NCBI GenBank assembly: GCA_001798455.1
Contig: MGSI01000142.1
Location: 1-17,632 of the forward strand
Direction: 5' to 3'
DNA length: 17,632 nucleotides
Source of the DNA: Deltaproteobacteria bacterium RIFCSPLOWO2_02_FULL_57_26
GTDB taxonomy: Bacteria > Desulfobacterota > Binatia > UBA9968
The notes under the pieces: model-generated
Seen by the model: the letters and a program-made list of their open reading frames with translations, nothing else
Database searches by the model: none
Told to the model about the DNA's origin: nothing
Part shown: positions 7,995 through 14,417 of the stretch, piece after piece
Layout of the letters: each line of letters starts with the position of its first letter
Numbering within the stretch: the first letter of the stretch is position 1
Translations under genes and position numbers: made by a program

Positions 7995-8009
7995 AGACCA
8001 AATTGGTCT
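7995..8009. promoter_or_regulatory. 15-bp palindrome at the expected transcription start (candidate operator)
   Basis: AGACCAA-A-TTGGTCT is a perfect 7-bp inverted repeat with one central base, centred about eight bases past the expected start, where a bound repressor would block transcription. The operon it precedes encodes an Rrf2/IscR-type regulator, the obvious candidate ligand by analogy with iscR autoregulation. The TGGTCT/AGACCA core also matches units of the 5248-5329 repeat, so it could instead be a remnant of that repeat family. Confidence 0.45.
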
Positions 8010-8054
8010 GGATCTATGGCAGGCACTGAGTTAAGCTACCTGTGAGCATAAGCT

Positions 8055-9281
8055 ATGAAGGTTCCGGTATATGTAGATAACCACGCGACTACTCCCGTGG
8101 ATCCCAGGGTCTTAGAAACCATGCTGCCCTATTTTGGTGAAAAGTTCGGCAATGCTGCGAGTCGTCATGCGTTCGGCTGGGAGGCTGAAGCCGCCGTTGA
8201 CGAGGCGCGGGAACAAGTCGCTCGTTTGATCCATGCTTCTTCTCCCAAAGAGATCATCTTCACCAGCGGTGCGACCGAGTCCGATAATCTTGCCATCAAA
8301 GGCGTGGCGGATGCCTACAGGGAGAAAGGAAATCATATTATCACCTGCGTCACCGAGCACAAAGCGGTCCTTGACTGCTGCAAGACGCTCGAGCAACAAG
8401 GATTGAGCATCACGTATCTGCCTGTGGATGCTCACGGCCTGCTTAGCCCGGATCAGGTGCGCGACGCGATTACGGAGAGGACAATTCTCATCTCTCTCAT
8501 GGCGGCGAACAACGAGATCGGCACCTTACATCCGGTCATCGAGATCGGCCGTGTCGCCAAGGAAAAAGGGATTATCTTTCATTCCGATGCCACGCAGGCG
8601 GTGGGAAGGGTTCCGGTGGATGTGGAGGAGATGGGCATTGATCTTCTTTCGATGACGGCGCACAAGATGTACGGCCCCAAAGGGGTAGGCGCCCTTTATG
8701 TTCGTTCAAAGAGGCCGAAGGTGCGGCTCCGCCCGATCATCGATGGCGGCGGCCATGAGTGGGGGATGCGAGCGGGCACTCTCAATGTCTCGGGAATCGT
8801 CGGGTTTGGTAAAGCGTGTCAGATTGCGGCGGCAGAGATGCAGGAGGAGGCCAAGCGCCTCATCGGGCTGAGGGAGAGGCTCAAGGAGGATATTTTCCGC
8901 CATCTCGATGAGGTTTATCTCAACGGGCACCCGACGCTGCGCCTTCCGGGGAACCTCAATCTCAGCTTCGCTTTTGTCGAGGGAGAGTCGCTGTTGATGG
9001 GACTTAAAGAGATTGCCGTCTCGTCGGGCTCAGCCTGCACCTCGGCTGCCCTGGAGCCTTCCCACGTGTTGCGCGCTATAGGGGTGACGGAAAATTTGGC
9101 TCACACCGCGATCCGCTTTGGCCTCGGACGTTTCAATACCGCGGAGGAGATCGATTTTGTGGCCCGTCGCGTGGTCGAAGAAGTCCGGCGCTTGCGCTCC
9201 CTCTCGCCGTTTTACGTTGCGAGAGCGAAGTCGCAAAAGCGGCCGGAAGGCGAATGGAAAGTCCCGGAGAGGCTTTCTTAA
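8055..9281 (+). CDS. iscS: IscS-type cysteine desulfurase
   Basis: PLP enzyme that takes sulfur from L-cysteine as an enzyme persulfide for Fe-S cluster and thiocofactor synthesis. The 408 residues show the class V fold markers: YVDNHATTPVDPRV (6-19), TEHKAVLD with H102, the PLP lysine K204 in TAHKMYGPKGVGALYVR, and the persulfide cysteine C328 in SSGSACTSAALEPSHVLRA. The HKMYGPKG, GGGHEWGMRAGT and SSGSACTSA forms match group I IscS, close to the housekeeping E. coli enzyme. It is first in the operon. The ATG at 8055 lacks a strong Shine-Dalgarno sequence. A 7-base direct repeat TAAGCTA (8032-8038 and 8049-8055) runs into the start codon. The C-terminal 20 residues beyond SLSPFYVARAKS are not typical. 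A second desulfurase lies three genes downstream. Confidence 0.95.
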   Translation: MKVPVYVDNHATTPVDPRVLETMLPYFGEKFGNAASRHAFGWEAEAAVDEAREQVARLIHASSPKEIIFTSGATESDNLAIKGVADAYREKGNHIITCVTEHKAVLDCCKTLEQQGLSITYLPVDAHGLLSPDQVRDAITERTILISLMAANNEIGTLHPVIEIGRVAKEKGIIFHSDATQAVGRVPVDVEEMGIDLLSMTAHKMYGPKGVGALYVRSKRPKVRLRPIIDGGGHEWGMRAGTLNVSGIVGFGKACQIAAAEMQEEAKRLIGLRERLKEDIFRHLDEVYLNGHPTLRLPGNLNLSFAFVEGESLLMGLKEIAVSSGSACTSAALEPSHVLRAIGVTENLAHTAIRFGLGRFNTAEEIDFVARRVVEEVRRLRSLSPFYVARAKSQKRPEGEWKVPERLS

Positions 9282-9309
9282 AACACGATACGCATCGGGG
9301 GTGTTGCGT

Positions 9310-9639
9310 ATGGCAGTTGGCATCACGATTACGGAACGCGCTGCGGAAAAGATCAAGGAGCTCACCGCCGCGGAAAAGAGAGAGGGGCAAGGTATGCGTC
9401 TAAAGGTGGTCGGAGGCGGCTGCTCGGGGCTCCAGTACAAAATCGATTTCGACATGCCGAAAAGCGGCGACCGGGTGTTTGAGAAGGACGGGGCCAAGGT
9501 CTTGGTGGACATGAAGAGCCTGCTTTATCTGAACGGCACCGAGCTGGATTATAAAGAAGAGCTGATGGCGTCGGGATTCGTCTTCCAGAACCCGAATGTG
9601 AAACGCTCTTGTGGCTGTGGGACTTCTTTTACGGTTTAG
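9310..9639 (+). CDS. iscA: A-type Fe-S carrier (IscA/SufA/HesB family)
   Basis: Small carrier that takes a cluster, or iron, from the assembly scaffold to target proteins. With the ATG at 9310 it has 109 residues, normal for the family. It carries the three invariant cysteines: C38 in VVGGGCSGLQY, and C101 and C103 in RSCGCGTSF. The N terminus ITITERAAEKIKEL is typical. The open frame extends much further upstream but overlaps iscS; ATG 9310 is preferred on homology, with a weak GGGGGTG seven bases before. It sits 28 bases after iscS and 35 before sufB, so it is part of the operon. IscA and SufA cannot be told apart by sequence alone. Confidence 0.93.
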   Translation: MAVGITITERAAEKIKELTAAEKREGQGMRLKVVGGGCSGLQYKIDFDMPKSGDRVFEKDGAKVLVDMKSLLYLNGTELDYKEELMASGFVFQNPNVKRSCGCGTSFTV

Positions 9640-9674
9640 CGAAGCGGACCTTCCCTCAAAGAGGTGAAGAAACG

Positions 9675-11135
9675 ATGAGCAAGTCAGCGCAAAACGTCGA
9701 AATTCTTACCAGCCAGGAGTACAAGTACGGGTTTGTCACGGAGATCGAGGCGGATACGATTCCCCCCGGTCTGAACGAGGATATCATCCGCGTGATTTCG
9801 GCCAAGAAGGACGAGCCGGAGTGGATGCTGGAGTGGCGGCTCAAGGCCTACCGCTTCTGGGCTAAGCTGGAGGCGTCGCAGGCGGAGCCGAAGTGGGCCA
9901 ACGTGCACTATCCGCCGATCGATTATCAGAAGATCAGCTATTACTCGGCGCCGAAGTCGAAGGGTGAGCGGCCGAAGAGTCTCGAGGAGGTGGACCCGGG
10001 TCTGTTGGCCACCTATGAGAAGCTGGGCATTCCGCTTAAGGAGCAGGAGCGGCTGGCCGGGGTGGCGGTGGATGCGGTTTTTGACAGTGTTTCGGTAGCG
10101 ACGACATTTAAGAAAAAGCTGGCCGAACTGGGGATCATCTTCGGTTCCTTTTCCGAGGCAGTGCAGAATCACCCGGAGCTGGTGCGGAAGTATTTGGGGT
10201 CAGTAGTTCCCTACACGGATAACTTCTTTGCGACGCTGAACTCTGCTGTCTTCAGCGACGGATCGTTCTGTTACGTCCCGAAAGGGGTGCGTTGCCCGAT
10301 GGAGCTCTCGACCTATTTTCGCATCAATGCTGCCGAGACAGGGCAATTTGAGCGCACGTTGATCATTGCCGACGAGAGCAGCTATGTCAGTTATCTGGAG
10401 GGGTGCACGGCGCCCATGCGGGATGTCAATCAGCTCCATGCGGCGGTGGTGGAGCTGGTCGCCTTGGACAACGCCCAGATCAAATATTCGACCGTGCAGA
10501 ACTGGTATCCCGGGGACAAGGAAGGTCGCGGGGGGATTTACAATTTCGTGACCAAACGGGGGAAGTGTTCGGGAAAGAACTCCAAGATCTCGTGGACGCA
10601 GGTGGAGACCGGCTCGGCGATCACGTGGAAGTACCCGGGCTGTATTTTGCAGGGCGATAATTCCGTCGGGGAGTTTTACTCGGTGGCGTTGACCAACAAC
10701 TACCAGCAGGCGGATACGGGCACGAAGATGATCCATATCGGCAAGAACACTCGGAGCACGGTTGTCTCCAAGGGGATCTCTGCGGGCCACGGGCAGAACA
10801 CCTATCGCGGCTTGGTGAAGATCATGAAGGGTGCCGAGGGGGCGCGTAACTATTCGCAGTGTGATTCGTTGCTGCTGGGGGAGCAGTGCGGGGCGCATAC
10901 GTTTCCTTATCTGGAGGTGATGAACTCCAGCGCCCAGGTGGAGCACGAGGCCTCGACCTCAAAGATCGGGGAGGATCAACTATTTTACTGCCGGCAGCGG
11001 GGGATCTCGACGGAGGACGCGGTTTCCCTGATCGTGAACGGATTCTGCAAGGAGGTTTTCAGAGAGCTGCCGATGGAGTTTGCCGTGGAGGCGCAGAAGC
11101 TCCTGGGTGTCAGCCTCGAGGGGAGCGTCGGCTAA
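9675..11135 (+). CDS. sufB: Fe-S cluster assembly scaffold SufB
   Basis: Core scaffold protein; elsewhere it works as SufBC2D with the SufC ATPase and SufD. The 486 residues align end to end with E. coli SufB (495). Hallmarks: KYSTVQNWYPGD (270-281), GKCSGKNSKISWTQVETGSA, CILQGDNSVGEFYS, ARNYSQCDSLLLGEQCGAHTFPY, HEASTSKIGEDQLFYC, and the C terminus FAVEAQKLLGVSLEGSVG. C396, H424 and E425 match E. coli C405, H433 and E434, and C244 matches C254, so the key residues are present. ATG 9675 follows AGAGGTGA (9660-9667). sufC, sufD and sufE are absent nearby. Either SufC and SufD are encoded elsewhere, or this SufB works in a reduced system. Confidence 0.96.
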   Translation: MSKSAQNVEILTSQEYKYGFVTEIEADTIPPGLNEDIIRVISAKKDEPEWMLEWRLKAYRFWAKLEASQAEPKWANVHYPPIDYQKISYYSAPKSKGERPKSLEEVDPGLLATYEKLGIPLKEQERLAGVAVDAVFDSVSVATTFKKKLAELGIIFGSFSEAVQNHPELVRKYLGSVVPYTDNFFATLNSAVFSDGSFCYVPKGVRCPMELSTYFRINAAETGQFERTLIIADESSYVSYLEGCTAPMRDVNQLHAAVVELVALDNAQIKYSTVQNWYPGDKEGRGGIYNFVTKRGKCSGKNSKISWTQVETGSAITWKYPGCILQGDNSVGEFYSVALTNNYQQADTGTKMIHIGKNTRSTVVSKGISAGHGQNTYRGLVKIMKGAEGARNYSQCDSLLLGEQCGAHTFPYLEVMNSSAQVEHEASTSKIGEDQLFYCRQRGISTEDAVSLIVNGFCKEVFRELPMEFAVEAQKLLGVSLEGSVG

Positions 11136-11138
11136 CGC

Positions 11139-11165
11139 TTTGAACAGTTTGAACTGTTCAAGCCG
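11139..11165 (+). repeat. palindromic 9-bp-periodic element between sufB and nifS
   Basis: TGAACAGTTTGAACTGTTCA (11141-11160) is a 9-bp inverted repeat with a 2-base centre; the stem can extend by a few more pairs with a one-base bulge (GCT/AGC). It also reads as 9-mers TTTGAACAG, TTTGAACTG and TTCAAGCCG. It lies within the 45-base gap directly before the AGGAAC ribosome-binding site of the next gene, with no T-tract. It could be an mRNA hairpin modulating expression between sufB and nifS, an internal operator, or a copy of a repeat family built like 5248-5329. Confidence 0.65.
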
Positions 11166-11180
11166 CTGAGGAACTTTATA

Positions 11181-12407
11181 GTGGAATCTGTAGTTTACTT
11201 TGATAACAACGCTACCACACGGCTGGCTCCGGAAGTGCTGGAGGCCATGCACCCTTATTTGACCGAACTCTACGGGAACCCCTCCAGCATCCATCATTTC
11301 GGCAGCCAGGTAGCGCAAAAGATGCAGCAGGCCCGGGAGGAGGTCGCGGCCCTTCTCGGCGCTTCCGATCCCGTCGAGATCATCTTTACCAGCTCCGGTA
11401 CTGAGGCGGACAACGCTGCGATCCGGGGAATGCTTGAGGCGAGTCCGGACAAGCGGCATATCGTGACCACCCAGGTGGAACATCCGGCCATCTTGGGGCT
11501 GTGCCAGCACTTGGAGAAGAGAGGGTACCGGGTGACCTGGCTAGGGGTGGACGCGGACGGCATGCTGGATCTGGGTGAGCTTAGGGATTCGCTGACGGAT
11601 GACACGGCTCTGGTCTCCATCATGTACGCAAATAACGAGACCGGAGTCATCTTTCCCATCGATCAGATCGGAGCGATCGTCAAGTCCCGGGGGATTCCTT
11701 TTCATGTGGATGCGGTCCAGGTGGCGGGGAAAATCCCGCTCCATCTGAAAAGGAGCCCGATCGACCTGCTGACGATCTCGGGACATAAGTTTCACGCACC
11801 CAAGGGCATTGGAGCGCTCTATGTGAGGAGGGGGATCACGTTTCGCCCTTTCATCATCGGCGGCCATCAGGAGCGAAACCGCCGGGCTGGAACTGAAAAT
11901 GTCGCCGGCATCGTGGGCATGGGTCGGGCCGCGGAACTTTCCCTCCGGCATCTAGAGGAGGAACGAAGCCAGGTGCGGGCGTTGCGCGATCGCCTGGAGC
12001 GATCTTTGCTCGACTCCTGTCCGGGGGTACGCGTTAACGGGCACCGCGAGAAGCGCATCCCGAATACGCTGAACGTGAGTTTCGAGTATCTTGAAGGCGA
12101 GGCGATCCTGGTGCTTCTGGATCAGTACGGGATATGCGCCTCCACCGGATCGGCCTGCACGGCAGGGTCGGTCGAACCCTCCCATGTGCTGCGGGCGATG
12201 GGGGTGCCGGCCAACTGGCTTCAGGGGGCGGTGCGTTTCAGTCTGAGCCGTTATAATACCGGGGGGGAAGTTCGATTTGTGGCGGAAAAGGTGCCTTTGG
12301 TCGTCGAGCGACTGCGTGGCCTTTCGGCCCTCGGTAAGCTGGCGGATCGGGAAAACCCGCAGCCCAGCGATCAGCGGGCGGTAGGGAAAATCGGGGCAAG
12401 GAGGTAG
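11181..12407 (+). CDS. nifS: NifS/IscS-type cysteine desulfurase (second copy)
   Basis: PLP cysteine desulfurase, also 408 residues but clearly diverged from the first. Markers: VYFDNNATTRLAPEVLEAM (5-23), VEHPAIL with H101, PLP lysine K203 in SGHKFHAPKGIGALYVR, GGHQERNRRAGTENVAGIVG, and persulfide cysteine C326 in ASTGSACTAGSVEPSHVLRAMG. The HPAIL, HKFHAPKG and RRAGTEN forms are those of NifS-like enzymes rather than of IscS proper. The GTG start at 11181 is fixed by AGGAAC (11169-11174), seven bases before it. Its last codons hold the AAGGAGG site of the regulator downstream, so the two are tightly coupled. Whether it serves SufB, another scaffold or selenium metabolism cannot be read from sequence; the symbol means the subtype, not a role in nitrogen fixation. 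Confidence 0.92.
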   Translation: MESVVYFDNNATTRLAPEVLEAMHPYLTELYGNPSSIHHFGSQVAQKMQQAREEVAALLGASDPVEIIFTSSGTEADNAAIRGMLEASPDKRHIVTTQVEHPAILGLCQHLEKRGYRVTWLGVDADGMLDLGELRDSLTDDTALVSIMYANNETGVIFPIDQIGAIVKSRGIPFHVDAVQVAGKIPLHLKRSPIDLLTISGHKFHAPKGIGALYVRRGITFRPFIIGGHQERNRRAGTENVAGIVGMGRAAELSLRHLEEERSQVRALRDRLERSLLDSCPGVRVNGHREKRIPNTLNVSFEYLEGEAILVLLDQYGICASTGSACTAGSVEPSHVLRAMGVPANWLQGAVRFSLSRYNTGGEVRFVAEKVPLVVERLRGLSALGKLADRENPQPSDQRAVGKIGARR

Positions 12408-12411
12408 AGCG

Positions 12412-12867
12412 ATGGGCCTGATGCAGGTTTCGCGCCGGGTCGATTACGGTCTGCGGGCGGTGATCTATCTGTCGAACCAGGATTCGGGAAAGAGTTGTTG
12501 CCTGGCAGAGATCGCGGAGCAGCAAAAGATACCCCGGAAGTTCTTGGAAAAAATCATCCAGGACCTCACTCGCGGCGGGTTGGTGAAATCAAAGCGAGGC
12601 CCGGATGGGGGTTACGCCCTGGCGCGGGCCCCGGGCGAGATTTCGTTTCAGGACGTAATTGAAGCCCTGGACGGTCCGATCGCGGTCAACGTGTGCATGG
12701 ATGAGCATTCTCGGTGCGATCATCTTCCGAGGTGCACCATGAGGGGAGTATGGGACGAGGTCCAGCGCAGAACCATGGAGGTTTTGACCCGGACGACTCT
12801 GGCGGACCTCGCGCGTCCCTCGTGCCAGACCCGGTTGGCCCCCTCTTCTCTTTCGAGTGCGGCATGA
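12412..12867 (+). CDS. Rrf2-family transcriptional regulator (IscR-like)
   Basis: A 151-residue winged-helix regulator. The N terminus QVSRRVDYGLRAVIYLS (5-21) and LAEIAEQQKIPRKFLEKIIQDLTRGGLVKSKRGPDGGYALAR are classic Rrf2. C95, C102 and C108 (spacing x6, x5) occupy the place of the IscR cluster cysteines (C-x5-C-x5-C), so it probably senses Fe-S supply through its own cluster. H98, H104 and other nearby polar residues could supply the fourth ligand. AAGGAGG (12398-12404) precedes the ATG by seven bases; an in-frame ATG at 12421 is less likely. Being last among the Fe-S genes rather than first, as iscR is, it may autoregulate through the palindrome at 7995-8009 (inference). NsrR- or CymR-like roles remain possible. 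Confidence 0.92.
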   Translation: MGLMQVSRRVDYGLRAVIYLSNQDSGKSCCLAEIAEQQKIPRKFLEKIIQDLTRGGLVKSKRGPDGGYALARAPGEISFQDVIEALDGPIAVNVCMDEHSRCDHLPRCTMRGVWDEVQRRTMEVLTRTTLADLARPSCQTRLAPSSLSSAA

Positions 12868-12911
12868 GTTGGTTCGTTCACGCTGTCGGAGCGCATGCAG
12901 GCCGCACTCGA
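12853..12911 (+). repeat. 11-bp inverted repeat spanning the regulator stop and the next gene's leader
   Basis: TCGAGTGCGGC (12853-12863) pairs perfectly with GCCGCACTCGA (12901-12911) across a 37-base loop. The left arm lies in the last codons of the Rrf2 gene. The stop TGA (12865-12867) lies in the loop. The right arm ends two bases before the strong ribosome-binding site (12914-12923) of the next gene. A ribosome finishing the regulator would melt the stem. Possible translational coupling element or operator; no T-tract, so a terminator is unlikely. Confidence 0.55.
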
Positions 12912-12927
12912 TAGGGAGGTGATGGTT

Positions 12928-13386
12928 ATGAGTTATGAGACAGGGCTGAGCGTGGAGGAAAAAGTAACCTCGCTGTTTCAGCCGGATACCCTTATTCCAG
13001 CTCAGTATTTTGAGACCTTTCGCCGCAAGGCCCACTTAGAGCCGGAAAGGAGGCTCATGTTGGCGGTGCTGGAGGATGCGGTTGCCTGCTTCCAGAAGTA
13101 TGTCTCAGCCCGCGACAGTAAGGGGAAAGGGACGTTTCGCGACGCGGAGGAGTGGATTTTGGAAGAGGAAAGAGATTGGCTTTTTTCCTTCAATAACATC
13201 TGTGAGGTTTTGGGGTTTGACCCCCAGTATGTCCGTAAGGGGCTGATGCGCTGGAAGGAAACCAGGCTGGCGGAACGCCCCAAAGCCAAGGTTTATCGGT
13301 TGACTCCCAAGCGCCGACGGCGTAAGAGCAGGGAGACAGATCCCAGCCGCTCAGGGCAAAAATGGCTTAAGGCAGTGGGCCGTTAG
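12928..13386 (+). CDS. conserved-looking protein of unknown function, helical with basic C-terminus
   Basis: A 152-residue cytoplasmic-type protein with no signal peptide or membrane segment. I do not recognise a named domain. Residues 7-60 look helical (LSVEEKVTSLF, then QYFETFRRKAHLEPERRLMLAVLEDAVACFQKYV). Residues 73-86 are acidic and aromatic (AEEWILEEERDWLF). Residues 87-110 (SFNNICEVLGFDPQYVRKGLMRWK) resemble a helix-turn-helix. The tail after 117 is very basic (TPKRRRRKSR). Nucleic-acid binding is therefore plausible but unproven. ATG 12928 is chosen because GGGAGGTGAT (12914-12923) is a near-perfect ribosome-binding site about eight bases upstream; ATGs at 12895 and 12922 are alternatives. 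It lies 60 bases after the Rrf2 regulator and 18 before an acyltransferase. The context suggests co-transcription with the Fe-S operon but says little about its job. Confidence 0.85.
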   Translation: MSYETGLSVEEKVTSLFQPDTLIPAQYFETFRRKAHLEPERRLMLAVLEDAVACFQKYVSARDSKGKGTFRDAEEWILEEERDWLFSFNNICEVLGFDPQYVRKGLMRWKETRLAERPKAKVYRLTPKRRRRKSRETDPSRSGQKWLKAVGR

Positions 13387-13404
13387 GTTGGTTGCGAATC
13401 GAAG

Positions 13405-14397
13405 ATGAAACCGGGCTTGTTTGCGCGCGGCTTCTGGTATTGGCTCCGATACCGCGTCGGTGAATATTTTCTCAGAGGATTCGTCCGGATCTTCCCCTGG
13501 GTACCGGGCCGGCTGACGCTAGCATTTACATCCGTCGCCTCCCGGCTTACCTTCGCGCTCCTGTGGAAATACCGCAGGCGCATGGACGAAAACGTGGCCG
13601 CGGGCATGGCGGAGGCGTTTCGAACTCCTCAAGACAGAAGGCGGTTGGTGCGATCGGCCTGGGATCATTTCGCCCGGGGAGTTTATGAGACGATCACTGT
13701 CATTCACAGCTCGCCAGCGACAATCCGTTCCACCGTTGCCGTTGAAGGGGAAGAATATCTCAAGCGCGCGCTGGAGAAGGGCAGGGGAGTAATCGCCCTC
13801 AGCGCTCATCTGAGCAACTTTCCCTTGATCGGCGCCCGCCTTGCGGCTGCGGGCTACCCCTTCAGCGTGGTGGTGAAACGGCCGCGGGACGAAGGTTTGG
13901 CCAAGTTGACGGATCACTATCGGGCGAAGGTGGGGAACAAGACCATTTCGGCCAGGCCCCGCCGCGAGGCAGCCCGACAGATCCTTAAAGCTTTGCGGAA
14001 GAACGAAATCGTTCTCATGATCGCCGATGAGTTCAAATCGGGGGGAGTGGAAGTGGAGTTTCTGGGCCGGACGGCCCCGGCTCCCCGCGGGCCCGTCACC
14101 TTGGCCATGCGCTCGGGGGCCGCGGTCGTGCCTATGTTCGTGGCGCGGGACGGACAGGGTCGGCTGACTCTTCATGTCTGGCCGGAACTCGATCTTACCA
14201 AGACCGGAGACCTCCAAGAAGATGTCGTTTCCAACGTTGCCTTGTTTGCGCGCCAGCTGGAGGCCATGGTGCGGCGCCATCCCGATCAATGGAACTGGCT
14301 CGGCTTTCACCGCAACGGGAGAACGTCGAGAGCACAGATGGCAGACCTGGCCGCGGTTGACCCCACCCAGGAAAGAAGCACTCCCGCCAAGTCGTAG
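13405..14397 (+). CDS. LpxL/HtrB-like lysophospholipid acyltransferase
   Basis: A 330-residue inner-membrane-associated acyltransferase related to the lipid A late acyltransferases, which move an acyl chain from acyl-ACP to a lipid. Family features: amphipathic or hydrophobic N terminus (residues 8-55, including FVRIFPWVPGRLTLAFTSVA), RMDENVAAGM, GRGVIALSAHLSNFPLIGARL (catalytic region), VLMIADEFKSGGVEVEFLGRTAPAPRGPVTLAMRSGAAVVPMF, and the C-terminal RRHPDQWNWLGFHR (compare HPEQWLWxHxR). The catalytic motif in LpxL is H-x4-D/E. Here H135 is followed at +5 by proline (HLSNFP), so the usual acidic partner is missing. This may mark a distinct subgroup acting on another lipid. The start ATG 13405 has only a weak site (GAAG). 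Confidence 0.85.
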   Translation: MKPGLFARGFWYWLRYRVGEYFLRGFVRIFPWVPGRLTLAFTSVASRLTFALLWKYRRRMDENVAAGMAEAFRTPQDRRRLVRSAWDHFARGVYETITVIHSSPATIRSTVAVEGEEYLKRALEKGRGVIALSAHLSNFPLIGARLAAAGYPFSVVVKRPRDEGLAKLTDHYRAKVGNKTISARPRREAARQILKALRKNEIVLMIADEFKSGGVEVEFLGRTAPAPRGPVTLAMRSGAAVVPMFVARDGQGRLTLHVWPELDLTKTGDLQEDVVSNVALFARQLEAMVRRHPDQWNWLGFHRNGRTSRAQMADLAAVDPTQERSTPAKS

Positions 14398-14400
14398 AGC

Positions 14401-14417
14401 GTAGGATCGAATCCTAC
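14401..14417. repeat. inverted repeat between convergent genes
   Basis: GTAGGAT-CGA-ATCCTAC is a perfect 7-bp stem with a 3-base loop. It lies in the 16-base gap between two converging genes and runs into the stop codon of the minus-strand Nudix gene. The position suits a shared transcription end, but there is no T-tract on either strand and the stem is not very GC-rich, so terminator function is only possible. Confidence 0.4.

Noticed and set aside
8032..8055. TAAGCTA direct repeat in the iscS leader as a regulatory element.
   Set aside because: Seven bases repeated once is within chance in a 180-base gap; mentioned only in the iscS entry.
10200..10946. Minus-strand open frame of 248 codons opposite sufB.
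   Set aside because: It lies wholly within a highly conserved sufB reading frame and shows no domain.
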